Shown here: one piece after another, positions 44,783 through 53,730 of the stretch
How the letters are laid out: the number at the start of each line of letters is the position of its first letter
Position numbering within the stretch: position 1 is the stretch's first letter
DNA from: JAAYHV01 sp964400515
GTDB lineage: Bacteria > Bacillota > Clostridia > Peptostreptococcales > Anaerovoracaceae
DNA: 64,000 bases
Assembly (NCBI GenBank): GCA_964400515.1
Contig: CAYNTJ010000006.1
Coordinates: forward strand, 74,525-138,524
Direction: 5' to 3'
Notes under the pieces: model-generated
What the model was told of the DNA's origin: nothing
The model's input: the letters and a program-made list of their open reading frames with translations, nothing else
Database searches by the model: none
Made by a program: the position numbers and the translations under genes

Positions 44783-46245
44783 TGAATAAAATAGTTAATA
44801 TAGATTGGAAACCCAATAAAAAGAATCCGAAACCGGTATACAGACAAATAGTTGACTATGTTGGTCATAAAGTGGCTGGTGGGGATTGGAGTATAGGTAG
44901 CAAACTACCTTCGCAAAGGGATTTAGCTATACTTTTTGAAGTAAATAGAAGTACCATAGTTACTGCAATAGATGAATTAAAGTCCGTGGGAATATTGGAA
45001 GGTCAAATGGGTAGCGGTACATTGGTTGCCGGTAATACATGGTCTATTCTGATGACATCTAATGAAACAAATTGGGGCAGCAAAACCCAGTCGGGGTATT
45101 TTATTGAAAATTTGCCCACCATTCAAGCTATAAACGAATATGAATTTGCGGATAACATAAGGAGACTGGGTACCGGTGAAATGTCCCCGAAGCTTTTTCC
45201 TAAGAATTATTTTAATAATGCTTTAATAAAACTTGCAGATGAAGTTGAATCTTTAAACTATTTAGCACCTCTTGGTATGGATTCCCTTAGAGAAACCATT
45301 GCGAAGAGAATGCAAAAAGTCGGCATAGATGCCAAGAAAGGTAATGTACTAATAACGTCAGGTTCATTGCAGGCTTTACAATTAATATCAATATGTATGT
45401 TAAAAGAAAATTCCACAGTATATTGTGAAATTCCTTCATATATTAATTCCCTCAGGGTTTTTCAATCAGCGGGAATGAAAATGAAGGGAGTACCCATGGA
45501 TGATGAGGGCTTGCAATATTGGCATATGAATCCGGATAATTCAAAATATGATACAGCTTTATACACAATACCAACTAACCAAAATCCTACGGGTAAAACG
45601 ATGTCGGAAAATCGCAGAAGGGAATTATATAAATATTGCAAGACTAATAGAATACCCATTATTGAAGACGATGCATATGGGGAGCTTTCCTATGATTTTG
45701 TACCACCAAAACCTTTAAAAAGTATTGATGAAAGTGGCATGATACTATATTTAGGATCCGTATCCAAATCCTTTGCCCCGGGCCTTAGAATAGGATGGAT
45801 TGTTGGACCGGAGTCAGTTGTAGAAAGACTTGGCGATGTAAAAATGCAGGTGGATTACGGTGCCAGCTCAATATCTCAACTTATTTTAAATGAGCTTTTT
45901 GTTAACGGGGATTATGATAGATTTATAACTGAAAATAGAATTAACCTTAAGAGAAGAAGGGATATAATGCTGGGGGCGATGGATAAGTATTTTAAAGATA
46001 TTGCAACTTGGGATGTACCTTTGGGGGGATACTATATTTGGACAAAGCTAATACATCAGTTTTCGATGGAAAAACTATTTAAAAAAGCATTGGCAAAGGG
46101 AATACTTTTAAATCCCGGTTATATATATGATTTGGGTAATATAAACCAATACTTAAGATTGTCATATGTGTACATAGATGAGGATGAAATAGAAGGAGCA
46201 ATAAGGGATTTAAGCATTTTGATAGGTGATATAAAAAAGTCGTAG
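44782..46245 (+). CDS. MocR-type GntR regulator/aminotransferase fusion
   Basis: 487 aa. The N-terminal GntR winged helix (about 10-85) includes KLPSQRDLAILFEVNRSTIVTA. A fold-type I aminotransferase domain follows (about 110-485). Pyridoxal phosphate contacts are TSGSLQALQLI, the NQNPTGKTM segment, DDAYGEL with the cofactor aspartate, and SVSKSFAPGLRIGW with the lysine. Start is GTG at 44782, sharing one base with the phzF stop TAG. MocR proteins such as PdxR and GabR bind DNA and a cofactor or amine. The target may be the upstream M29-phzF genes, but no operator was recognised. Confidence 0.92.
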   Translation: MNKIVNIDWKPNKKNPKPVYRQIVDYVGHKVAGGDWSIGSKLPSQRDLAILFEVNRSTIVTAIDELKSVGILEGQMGSGTLVAGNTWSILMTSNETNWGSKTQSGYFIENLPTIQAINEYEFADNIRRLGTGEMSPKLFPKNYFNNALIKLADEVESLNYLAPLGMDSLRETIAKRMQKVGIDAKKGNVLITSGSLQALQLISICMLKENSTVYCEIPSYINSLRVFQSAGMKMKGVPMDDEGLQYWHMNPDNSKYDTALYTIPTNQNPTGKTMSENRRRELYKYCKTNRIPIIEDDAYGELSYDFVPPKPLKSIDESGMILYLGSVSKSFAPGLRIGWIVGPESVVERLGDVKMQVDYGASSISQLILNELFVNGDYDRFITENRINLKRRRDIMLGAMDKYFKDIATWDVPLGGYYIWTKLIHQFSMEKLFKKALAKGILLNPGYIYDLGNINQYLRLSYVYIDEDEIEGAIRDLSILIGDIKKS

Positions 46246-46258
46246 CATTCGCTACGAC
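46234..46258 (-). terminator. Terminator of the PHP-domain gene
   Basis: On the minus strand GTCGTAGC and GCTACGAC around GAAT are followed by a run of six T residues. It lies across the 3' end of the convergent MocR gene. Confidence 0.8.
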
Positions 46259-46263
46259 TCAAT

Positions 46264-47028
46264 TTATATGCTGTTAATACTCAATGCTCTAAATGGTGCA
46301 TATAATAGGCTTAAGCTCTTGTTATATGCCAAGAATCCATAAATAGAGTAAAAAGCATTCATGTGTTTTGAAGATAAAGTGGTTTCCCTTTCAATTCCTC
46401 CAAAATCAGTGATATCGTTGTTTCTTATTGCCCTTATTAAATCGTCATTATCTTCCATGTGATTAGCGAACACAGTATAGGCAGTAGATACGTATTTTTC
46501 CTTATGGGCATCGGATCCACCGGTACAAGGTTTATCATATTCCTTAGCTAAATCCTTAGCTAGCTTGTTTGAAATTTTGTTTTCACATGTGTTAAATCCT
46601 TCAATAAAATCAAAACTTTCGATTAAATTTGGATTTCGCTTTAACTTTCTGAAAAACATGGCGCTTGAACAACGTACTCCAAAAGGATGAGCAGGTCCCA
46701 AAATACCGCCGTTTTCGTGTACTACTTTAATTAGCGTTTTAAGTTTCATTCCCCTGATACTTAAAGCTCTAAGCTCAATACCTTCAGGCATAATCACAAT
46801 AAAGTGACCGGCATCAACAGTATCATATTCAATACCTTTAAATACTTTAAAATTATCTATTCCATCGGGATTATTTTTTTCCCAAATGTTATATGCTCTA
46901 TAGCTATCATGATCCGTTACGAGCATACCGTCAAAACCATCTGATTTTAATTTTTCTGCATATTCTGATACGGTTATCTTTGAATCTATCGAACCGTATT
47001 TACAGTGACAGTGCATGTCTAATCTCAT
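46264..47028 (-). CDS. PHP domain metal-dependent phosphoesterase
   Basis: 254 aa. The PHP signature is at the N-terminus: MRLDMHCHCKYG (HxH), then LVTDHDSY (histidine) and GPAHPFG (histidine). GGSDAHKEKYVSTAYT near residue 175 supplies the last aspartate and histidine. It belongs to the small stand-alone PHP proteins, which cleave phosphate from nucleotides or sugars; the substrate is unknown. Single gene, divergent from pyruvate kinase. AGGAAAGGA precedes the ATG. Confidence 0.88.
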   Translation of the reverse strand: MRLDMHCHCKYGSIDSKITVSEYAEKLKSDGFDGMLVTDHDSYRAYNIWEKNNPDGIDNFKVFKGIEYDTVDAGHFIVIMPEGIELRALSIRGMKLKTLIKVVHENGGILGPAHPFGVRCSSAMFFRKLKRNPNLIESFDFIEGFNTCENKISNKLAKDLAKEYDKPCTGGSDAHKEKYVSTAYTVFANHMEDNDDLIRAIRNNDITDFGGIERETTLSSKHMNAFYSIYGFLAYNKSLSLLYAPFRALSINSI

Positions 47029-47161
47029 AGTAGTCCTTTCCTAACAAAGTTACAACTTACGTATAAGATATAACTTTTTTTAGAGAATTGCAAGTTAATT
47101 ATATGTAAATTGTATGAAAATTTAGAAAACTTAACATAACTATTACAAGGATTTGATTGTA

Positions 47162-47190
47162 TTGTTTTTGAAATACTAATATAGTATAAT
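47162..47190 (+). promoter_or_regulatory. Sigma-A promoter of pyruvate kinase
   Basis: TTGTTT (47162-47167), a 17-nt spacer and TATAAT (47185-47190), 26 nt before the ATG, in the 185-nt divergent region. Confidence 0.7.
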
Positions 47191-47216
47191 AAAGCTGATG
47201 AAGAAAGGAGCATATG

Positions 47217-48644
47217 ATGGATGGAGTAAGAAAAACAAAGATTGTTTGTACTATAGGTCCGGCATGTAGAAATAAAGAAACCATTGATAAGATGATAAAT
47301 GCGGGGATGAATGTTGCCAGAATTAACCTTTCCCATGGAAATAGGGATGAACATAAGAAAACCGTGGATATTTTAAAAACATCAAGGAAGGAGCTTGATT
47401 GCCCTCTTTCAATATTACTGGATACCAGAGGGCCCGAGATTAGAATAAAAACCTTTCAAAAGGATGAAATAGTATTAAAAGATGAGCAAGAATTTACACT
47501 GACGGTGGAGGACATAGAAGGTGATGACAAAAAAGTAGGAATAACATATAAATCTTTGCCTAAGGAAGTAGAAATAAACGATCAAATATTAATCGATGAT
47601 GGCAAAATTTCCCTTAGAGTTTTGATGGCCGATGAAAAGGAAATAAAGTGTAAGGTGATAAGAGGGGGGAAGATTAGTAACCATAAGGGTATCAATGTAC
47701 CTAATGTTAAGCTTAATATGGCTTATTTAAATGAAAAGGACATTGAGGATATTAAATTTGGTATCGAAAACGGTATAGATTATATAGCAGCTTCCTTTGT
47801 AAGGCGCAAAGAAGATGTTGACGGATTAAGGAAGCTTTTGGATGAAAATAAAGGGGAGAGGATTAAAATAATTGCCAAGATAGAAAATAATGAGGGGCTT
47901 GATAATTTTGAAGAGATTTTAAAAAATGCAGATGGCATAATGGTGGCAAGGGGAGATATGGGTGTTGAGGTTGCTTACGAAAATCTGCCCGGAATTCAAA
48001 AAAAGGTAATAAGAAGGTGCAGAGAAGAGGGCAAAATAGTAATCACCGCCACTCAGATGCTGGAATCTATGATTAACAGCAGCGTTCCCACAAGGGCTGA
48101 AATAACCGATGTTGCCAATGCTGTTTTTGATGGCACTTCGGCGATAATGCTTTCCGGAGAAACTGCAATGGGTAAATATCCCATAGAAGCAGTAAAAACT
48201 ATGGCTAAAATAGCAAAAAGAGCCGAAGAAGATATACCTACGCTAAAATTAGTAAAATTCCAATCGGATAATTTGCCAAATGACACAACTAATGCCGTAT
48301 CCCATGGAGCCTGCACATTGGCAGATGACATTAAGGCAAAAGCACTAATGGCGATAACCAAATCAGGATATACAGCTGTAAATATGGCTAAATTTAGGCC
48401 GGATATAATGGTTTTAGCCTCTACGCCGAGTTATGATGTATATAACAGTTTAGCCCTTGTATGGGGAGTTAATCCCATGATGGTTGATAATGCCAACAAA
48501 GCCGAAAAGCTATTGGAAAAAAGTATACAGCAGGGTAAGACTGAGGGATATTTAACAAAAGGAGATAAGGTTGTTGTAAGCTTGGGGGTGCCTTTGGATA
48601 TAAGTGGCAATACCAATACAATAAGAGTAATAATAGTGGAATAA
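47217..48644 (+). CDS. pyk: Pyruvate kinase
   Basis: 475 aa glycolytic enzyme converting phosphoenolpyruvate and ADP to pyruvate and ATP. RKTKIVCTIGPA opens the barrel, with MNVARINLSHG. The active-site signature is IIAKIENNEGLDNF, then MVARGDMGVE and TATQMLESMI. The allosteric C-terminal domain ends the protein; the extra PEP-utiliser domain of Bacillus-type pyruvate kinases is absent. Of two adjacent ATGs I took 47217, which AAGGAG precedes by 6 nt; 47214 would leave 3 nt. Single gene with promoter and terminator. Confidence 0.96.
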   Translation: MDGVRKTKIVCTIGPACRNKETIDKMINAGMNVARINLSHGNRDEHKKTVDILKTSRKELDCPLSILLDTRGPEIRIKTFQKDEIVLKDEQEFTLTVEDIEGDDKKVGITYKSLPKEVEINDQILIDDGKISLRVLMADEKEIKCKVIRGGKISNHKGINVPNVKLNMAYLNEKDIEDIKFGIENGIDYIAASFVRRKEDVDGLRKLLDENKGERIKIIAKIENNEGLDNFEEILKNADGIMVARGDMGVEVAYENLPGIQKKVIRRCREEGKIVITATQMLESMINSSVPTRAEITDVANAVFDGTSAIMLSGETAMGKYPIEAVKTMAKIAKRAEEDIPTLKLVKFQSDNLPNDTTNAVSHGACTLADDIKAKALMAITKSGYTAVNMAKFRPDIMVLASTPSYDVYNSLALVWGVNPMMVDNANKAEKLLEKSIQQGKTEGYLTKGDKVVVSLGVPLDISGNTNTIRVIIVE

Positions 48645-48645
48645 A

Positions 48646-48668
48646 AAAACCGGCAATGCCGGTTTTTT
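48646..48668 (+). terminator. Terminator after pyk, also facing spoVG
   Basis: AAAAAACCGGC and GCCGGTTTTTT around AAT. It is symmetrical, with A-run and T-run, so it can end both pyk and the convergent spoVG. Confidence 0.9.
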
Positions 48669-48675
48669 GTTAATA

Positions 48676-48984
48676 TTATTCAGCAGCGACTTCAGCAGAT
48701 TCTTCAGCAACTTCTAATGACTCCTGCTCCGCTAAGACTTTTTCATATTCTGCGAAAATCGCTTCTCTTATCTTAGTTCTCGTTTCAGGTGACAATGGAT
48801 GAGCAATGTCTCTATAATCGCCCTTGCCTATTTTACGGCTAGGCATCGCTATAAACAATCCGTTTATACCGTCGATTATTTTAATGTCATGTACTACAAA
48901 TTCATTGTCGAAGGTAACTGATACTATACCTTTCATTTTGTCTTCATTGCTAATCTTACGTATTCTAACATCTGTAATTTCCAT
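48676..48984 (-). CDS. spoVG: Septation/sporulation regulator SpoVG
   Basis: 102 aa, matching SpoVG in length and sequence. MEITDVRIRKISNEDKMKGI opens it, and FVVHDIKIIDG and GLFIAMPSRKI are near-invariant family motifs. The C-terminal tail is rich in alanine and glutamate and variable. SpoVG is a small DNA/RNA-binding protein affecting septation, exopolysaccharide and virulence genes in Firmicutes. It follows purR on the same strand with its own promoter between. AAAGGTGG precedes the ATG. Confidence 0.96.
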   Translation of the reverse strand: MEITDVRIRKISNEDKMKGIVSVTFDNEFVVHDIKIIDGINGLFIAMPSRKIGKGDYRDIAHPLSPETRTKIREAIFAEYEKVLAEQESLEVAEESAEVAAE

Positions 48985-49015
48985 ATGCTTTCCACCTTTC
49001 TTTAGCTTATATTAA

Positions 49016-49044
49016 ATTATACTAAAAAAAGCCTTTATTTGCAA
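49016..49044 (-). promoter_or_regulatory. Sigma-A promoter of spoVG
   Basis: The minus strand reads TTGCAA (49044-49039), a 17-nt spacer and TATAAT (49021-49016), 31 nt before the ATG. Confidence 0.75.
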
Positions 49045-49051
49045 GAAATTT

Positions 49052-49861
49052 CTAAAAAATTTCACCATTTGGTACTGTTTCGATGTATTTATTCTCTTCA
49101 TCGATATTTTTTAGCAATGTAATGGGAAAATATGAAGAAACTTTCTTCTTTTCCGGGACAACAGATGCTATAGCAACACCTATTCCCACGACTTCTATAT
49201 TAAATTCAGAAAGTATATCGGTTAATCCCTTTAAACTTCCGCCGCCTCTCATGAAGTCATCGATTATTAACGCCTTTGTTCCGGGGTCCACAGCTCTTTT
49301 TGATATTGACATCTTCTGTATCCTGTCATAGGAACCTGAAAAATAGTTAATACTCACGGTGGATCCCTCGGAGTATTTGGCTTCTCTCCTTATAACTACT
49401 AAAGGTAGGTTTAATTGATGAGCTACCATAGAAGCCAATGGAATTCCTTTTGTTTCTACGGTTGCCACATAATTTGCACCGGAATCTATAAATTTCTTGG
49501 CAAATATTACTGCTAATTCGCTAATCAGGTGACTATCAAACATAATATCCGAGGTATATAAAAAGCCACCACCTAAAATTCTGCTTGGGTCATTCAATAG
49601 GTCACATAATTTGTTTTGTATATTTTGGATTTTTTCCTTGGAACAATCAGGCACATACTTAACACCCCCGCCAATACCGGGGATTGTGATTATATGACCT
49701 TCATGGATTTCTTCTATAGTTTCATTTGCGGTTTTAATATCTTCGCTGATACTGGATTTTGCGGCGTCAAAGATATCACAAAAGTATTTAAGATTAAACA
49801 CTTTATTTGGGGACTCGGTTAGAATCTTTATAATGGCGCCTACTCGCATTGTTTTTTTCAT
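49052..49861 (-). CDS. purR: Purine operon repressor PurR (Bacillus type)
   Basis: 269 aa when started at the ATG at 49861, which AGGAGG precedes; the frame is open further upstream but that region holds the promoter. The N-terminal winged helix (about 1-75) reads KKTMRVGAIIKILTESPNKVF. The C-terminal phosphoribosyltransferase-like domain binds PRPP: ALIIDDFMRGGGSLKG (about 200-215) is the PRPP loop, and VATVETKGIPLASMVA another conserved strand. It represses purine genes when PRPP is low. Divergent from murC; followed by spoVG as in Bacillus. Confidence 0.95.
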   Translation of the reverse strand: MKKTMRVGAIIKILTESPNKVFNLKYFCDIFDAAKSSISEDIKTANETIEEIHEGHIITIPGIGGGVKYVPDCSKEKIQNIQNKLCDLLNDPSRILGGGFLYTSDIMFDSHLISELAVIFAKKFIDSGANYVATVETKGIPLASMVAHQLNLPLVVIRREAKYSEGSTVSINYFSGSYDRIQKMSISKRAVDPGTKALIIDDFMRGGGSLKGLTDILSEFNIEVVGIGVAIASVVPEKKKVSSYFPITLLKNIDEENKYIETVPNGEIF

Positions 49862-49879
49862 AGCATACCTCCTAGAGCT

Positions 49880-49908
49880 ATAGTATTGTTTTTTAAAGTA
49901 AAAGTCAA
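49880..49908 (-). promoter_or_regulatory. Sigma-A promoter of purR
   Basis: The minus strand reads TTGACT (49908-49903), a 17-nt spacer and TACTAT (49885-49880), 18 nt before the purR ATG. Confidence 0.7.
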
Positions 49909-49967
49909 TAATCTTAAAAAAAATCGAATTATACATAAATTAAACTAGCATTAATTTTAAATTATGT

Positions 49968-49973
49968 TATAAT
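49968..49973 (+). promoter_or_regulatory. -10 box of the murC operon
   Basis: TATAAT 43 nt before the murC ATG, with no good -35. A small hairpin GTCC-GTTTTTG-GGAC at 49980-49994 lies at the expected 5' end of the message. Confidence 0.5.
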
Positions 49974-50016
49974 AACTATGTCCGTTTTTGGGACATTAAT
50001 TATTGGAGGTGTATCG

Positions 50017-51399
50017 ATGGCAGACTTGTCAAAGATAAAAAGTGTACATTGCATAGGAATAGGCGGAATAGGCCTATCGGCAATAGCAGAGATATTATTG
50101 AATCGCGGATACTTAGTTTCCGGTTCGGATATAAAAGAATCAAATATAACCAAGCATTTGGAAAGGCTTGGGGCGATAATACATTATGACCATAGAGCAG
50201 AAAATGTGGAAAACGCCGATATGCTAATATATTCTTCGGCAGTATATTCTGAAAATCCAGAAATCATTAAAGCCAAGGAGATGAATATACCAATTAAATC
50301 CAGGGCAGAAATGTTGGGGTACTTGATGGATGAGTATGAAAATAGCATAGCGATTTGCGGAACCCATGGTAAAACCACCACTACTTCTATGGTTTCTTTA
50401 ATTATAAGAAGAGCAAATTTAAAACCCACCATATTGGTTGGCGGTGAATTAAACGAAATAAACGGAAACGTTGAAGTTGGGAACAGCCCATATTTTGTCA
50501 CAGAAGCTTGCGAATATATGGACTCTTTTTTAAACCTAAAACCGAGGATAGGGGTAATACTCAATATCGATTCTGATCATTTGGACTATTTTAAAGATAT
50601 GGATCATATCGTAAGTTCATTTAAGAATTTTGCCGGCAAGGTTAAGGAAGATGGTATAATAGTAGCATATAATGCAAATCCCTTTGTAATGGAAGCCATT
50701 AGCGAAAAGAAAAATACTCTAACCTATGGGTATAGCAATGACAGCGATTATTTTGTGAACAATATAAGCTTTGATGACATGGGAATGTCAGAGTTTGATC
50801 TGTATAAAAAGGGTGAATTTCAAATAAGGATAAAGTTGAATGTGCCCGGAGAACATAATATATTAAATGCCATGGCAGCTTATGCGACATGTGATTATTT
50901 AAAAATACCAAAAGAAACAATTGCAGAAACATTGGAAGCTTTCAAGGGAACCCACAGAAGATTTGATGTTAGAGGTATGAGTAAAAAGGGCTTTAAGATT
51001 GTAGATGATTATGCCCATCATCCCACTGAGATAAAGGCTACTTTAAGTGCCATTGCAAATATCAAGCATAAAAAATTGTGGTGCATATTCCAACCCCATA
51101 CATATACGAGAACAATGGCATTACTTGAGGAATTTGCCAATGCCTTTGACGGCACGGACAAATTGATAATACCTGATATATATGCCGCAAGGGAACAGAA
51201 CATATACAATGTTACATCGGAAACTTTAGTTAAAATAATAAAAGAAAAACATCCCCAAAAGGATGTTGTATATATGGAAGATTTTGAAGAAATTGCAAAT
51301 TTAATATATAATGAAGCTGAGGATGGTGATCTGGTACTTACCATGGGAGCAGGGGATGTATATAAAATAGGTGAAAGAATTTTGGAGATTGAATCATGA
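50017..51399 (+). CDS. murC: UDP-N-acetylmuramate--L-alanine ligase
   Basis: 460 aa cytosolic ligase that adds L-alanine to UDP-MurNAc, the first peptide step of peptidoglycan. The N-terminal VHCIGIGGIGLSAIAEILL binds the UDP substrate. The ATP loop is GTHGKTTTTS at residues 115-124. TEACEYMDSFLNLKP, HRRFDVRG and DDYAHHPTEI are MurC-specific. I chose the ATG at 50017 with GGAGGT before it; the frame is open earlier but contains the -10 region. The stop overlaps the next start (ATGA). Position beside purR is not that of Bacillus. Confidence 0.96.
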   Translation: MADLSKIKSVHCIGIGGIGLSAIAEILLNRGYLVSGSDIKESNITKHLERLGAIIHYDHRAENVENADMLIYSSAVYSENPEIIKAKEMNIPIKSRAEMLGYLMDEYENSIAICGTHGKTTTTSMVSLIIRRANLKPTILVGGELNEINGNVEVGNSPYFVTEACEYMDSFLNLKPRIGVILNIDSDHLDYFKDMDHIVSSFKNFAGKVKEDGIIVAYNANPFVMEAISEKKNTLTYGYSNDSDYFVNNISFDDMGMSEFDLYKKGEFQIRIKLNVPGEHNILNAMAAYATCDYLKIPKETIAETLEAFKGTHRRFDVRGMSKKGFKIVDDYAHHPTEIKATLSAIANIKHKKLWCIFQPHTYTRTMALLEEFANAFDGTDKLIIPDIYAAREQNIYNVTSETLVKIIKEKHPQKDVVYMEDFEEIANLIYNEAEDGDLVLTMGAGDVYKIGERILEIES

Positions 51400-52094
51400 A
51401 GCTAAAGGAATATGAAGAAATCGCAAGAAACAGACGTAATATAAATATTAAGCATATGGAAAACGGCGTTGAATTTGTGGATATTGATAATGCGTATATT
51501 GAAGAAACCGTTATTATAGAGGCAGGTGCGGTAATATGCCAAAATGTAACTTTAAAAGGGGAAACCCTAATAAAGGCTGAAGCATATATCGGACAGGGTT
51601 CATATATTTTGGATTCCGAAATAGGAAGGGGGACAACTGTAAAAACCTCATATATTTTAAACAGTAAGGTTGGCGAAAACACTAATATAGGTCCCTTTGC
51701 ATATATTAGGCCGGGTAGCATTATTGGAAATGATTGTAAAATAGGGGACTTTGTTGAGGTAAAAAATTCCGTGATAGGAAACGGAACAAAGTCATCCCAT
51801 TTAACATATATAGGGGATGCAGATATTGGCGAAAATGTGAACTTTGGTTGCGGTGTGGTATTTGTGAATTATGACGGATCCAAGAAATATAGATCATATG
51901 TAGGAGATGATTCGTTTATAGGCTGCAACAGTAATTTTATATCTCCTATAAAAGTTGGTAAAGGTGCATATGTTGCGGCAGGCACAACCATAACCGAGGA
52001 TGTCCCGGAAGATTCATTGTGCATAGGCAGATGTAAACAAACAATAAAGAAGAACTGGGTCAAAAAGAGGAAAATCCTAAAAAAGGATTTGTAA
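51396..52094 (+). CDS. GlmU acetyltransferase domain only (left-handed beta-helix)
   Basis: 232 aa that align with the C-terminal half of GlmU, which acetylates glucosamine 1-phosphate. The chain begins in the linker preceding the helix (KHMENGVEFVDIDNAYIEE), then hexapeptide coils such as IGRGTTVKTSYILNSKVGEN. Catalytic residues are kept: FVEVKNS, His135 and Tyr138 in HLTYIGD and the NYDG loop, plus AAGTTITEDVPEDSL. The whole uridylyltransferase domain (about 230 residues) is absent, with no remnant, because murC fills the preceding bases. It lies between murC and prs, where Bacillus has full GlmU. The missing activity must be supplied elsewhere or this protein acts on another substrate. Confidence 0.88.
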   Translation: MKLKEYEEIARNRRNINIKHMENGVEFVDIDNAYIEETVIIEAGAVICQNVTLKGETLIKAEAYIGQGSYILDSEIGRGTTVKTSYILNSKVGENTNIGPFAYIRPGSIIGNDCKIGDFVEVKNSVIGNGTKSSHLTYIGDADIGENVNFGCGVVFVNYDGSKKYRSYVGDDSFIGCNSNFISPIKVGKGAYVAAGTTITEDVPEDSLCIGRCKQTIKKNWVKKRKILKKDL

Positions 52095-52126
52095 TATTAG
52101 AGTAAATGAAAGACGAGGGAAAACAA

Positions 52127-53086
52127 ATGAAAAATGGAGTATACTCCGACTACAAAGTTTTTGCATGTAATTCACACGTGGCACTGGCGATGGAAATAGC
52201 GGATTATTTAGGTACTAGCTTAGGTAGATCAACTGTTACAAAGTTTAGCGACGGTGAAATATCTGTTAATATCTGGGATTCCGTTAGAGGCAAAGATGTT
52301 TACATAGTACAGTCAACTTGCAATCCTGTAAATGATAATTTAATGGAATTGCTAATAATGATTGATGCTTTAAAGAGAGCTTCTGCAGGAAGAATAAATG
52401 CAGTAATACCATATTATGGTTATGCAAGACAAGACAGAAAAGCCAAGGCTAGGGATCCGATTACAGCAAAATTGGTTGCAAACCTAATAACAGCTGCAGG
52501 CGCAGATAGAGTGGTTAGTATGGATCTACATGCAAATCAGATACAGGGATATTTTGATATACCCGTTGATCATTTAATCGGTTTACCTATACTTACAAAT
52601 TATTTTATAGAGAAAAATTTGGAGGACATAGTAGTTGTATCCCCGGATCATGGCAGCGTAGCCAGGGCAAGAAATATGGCGGAGAGATTGGACTGCCCTA
52701 TTGCAATAGTGGACAAAAGAAGACCGGAGCCGAATAAATGCGAAGTAATGAATATAATTGGTGATATTGAAGGTAAAAATTGTATCATAATTGATGATAT
52801 GATAGATACTGCAGGAACACTTACAAATGCAGCCATGGCAATTAAGCAAATGGGAGCTAAAGCTGTATATGCATGTGCAACCCATGCAGTGTTATCAGGG
52901 CCTGCTGTGGAAAGATTAAATGCCAGCGTAATAGAAGAGTTGGTGCTTTTAAACACTGTTCCTTTGGATGAAGACAAAAAATTAGACAGAGTAAAGATAT
53001 TATCCGTTGCCCCTATATTTGCAGAAGCAATGACTAGAATTAATACAAACGGATCAATTAGCAAACTTTTTGATATTGTACAGTAA
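52127..53086 (+). CDS. prs: Ribose-phosphate pyrophosphokinase
   Basis: 319 aa enzyme making PRPP from ribose 5-phosphate and ATP. ACNSHVALAMEIADYLG opens it. FSDGEISVNI, the VIPYYGYARQDRKAKARDPITAKL flexible loop (here in sections), SMDLHANQIQGYFDIPVDH and the PRPP signature IIDDMIDTAGTL are all intact. Start at the ATG at 52127 with GAGGG 7 nt before; an earlier in-frame ATG at 52106 lacks a site. It supplies the PRPP sensed by PurR, encoded nearby. It is 32 nt after the GlmU-like gene. Confidence 0.96.
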   Translation: MKNGVYSDYKVFACNSHVALAMEIADYLGTSLGRSTVTKFSDGEISVNIWDSVRGKDVYIVQSTCNPVNDNLMELLIMIDALKRASAGRINAVIPYYGYARQDRKAKARDPITAKLVANLITAAGADRVVSMDLHANQIQGYFDIPVDHLIGLPILTNYFIEKNLEDIVVVSPDHGSVARARNMAERLDCPIAIVDKRRPEPNKCEVMNIIGDIEGKNCIIIDDMIDTAGTLTNAAMAIKQMGAKAVYACATHAVLSGPAVERLNASVIEELVLLNTVPLDEDKKLDRVKILSVAPIFAEAMTRINTNGSISKLFDIVQ

Positions 53087-53100
53087 ATAAAATTATTATG

Positions 53101-53125
53101 GTAGCGAATCCTATGGGTTCGCTAC
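53101..53125 (+). promoter_or_regulatory. Intercistronic hairpin between prs and pth
   Basis: GTAGCGAATCC pairs with GGGTTCGCTAC (one G-U) around TAT, an 11-bp stem. It is followed by A residues rather than T, so it is unlikely to terminate on the plus strand; it may be a processing or stability element. Confidence 0.55.
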
Positions 53126-53142
53126 AAAAATTTGAGGAAGTT

Positions 53143-53730
53143 ATGAAAATAATTGTTGGACTGGGTAATCCCGGTAAAAAATATGAATTAACAAGACATA
53201 ATATGGGATTTATTGTCGTTGAATACTTGGCAAACCAATGGTCGATTGACGTAAACAAAATTAAGTTCAGATCTTTAATTGGAGAAGGTATAATCGCAGG
53301 GGAAAAAGTCATACTGGTAAAACCTCAAACATATATGAATTTGAGCGGAGAAGCGGTTAGAGATATAGTTAATTTCTATAAAATAGATATTAAGGATTTG
53401 ATAATAGTATACGATGATATAGACACGGATATTGGTAATATCAGGATTAGAAAGTTCGGCAGTGCAGGTACACATAACGGGATGAAATCCATAATATATA
53501 ATTTAAACAGCGATAGATTTCCGAGAATAAGAATAGGAATCGGAAAGTCGAATAATATACCTCTTATGCATTATGTAACGGGTAAAATAGCGGATGTAGA
53601 AAAAGAGCCACTAAAAAATGCTGTTATGACAGCTTGCCAAGGAATTGAATGTATAATTAAAGAAGACCTGGATATGGCCATGAATAAATATAATAAAAAT
53701 TTGACAAACAAAGAGGAAGGTAATGAGTAA
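53143..53730 (+). CDS. pth: Peptidyl-tRNA hydrolase
   Basis: 195 aa. It recycles tRNA from peptidyl-tRNAs that drop off ribosomes. The family motif GLGNPGKKYELTRHNMGF (about 6-23) carries Asn and His active-site residues. KPQTYMNLSGEAV and YDDIDTDIGNIRIRKFGSAGTHNGMKSI (in sections) carry the second conserved Asn and Asp. Start at the ATG with GAGGAAG before it; an upstream in-frame ATG at 53098 would read through the hairpin. It overlaps mfd by 8 nt. Confidence 0.96.
   Translation: MKIIVGLGNPGKKYELTRHNMGFIVVEYLANQWSIDVNKIKFRSLIGEGIIAGEKVILVKPQTYMNLSGEAVRDIVNFYKIDIKDLIIVYDDIDTDIGNIRIRKFGSAGTHNGMKSIIYNLNSDRFPRIRIGIGKSNNIPLMHYVTGKIADVEKEPLKNAVMTACQGIECIIKEDLDMAMNKYNKNLTNKEEGNE

Noticed and set aside
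49052..49936. Longer purR start at 49936
   Set aside because: The added 25 residues are unlike PurR, and the stretch contains the TTGACT/TACTAT promoter; the ATG at 49861 has AGGAGG.
53101..53125. Hairpin before pth as a plus-strand terminator
   Set aside because: It is followed by A residues rather than T, and prs and pth are close neighbours expected on one transcript.
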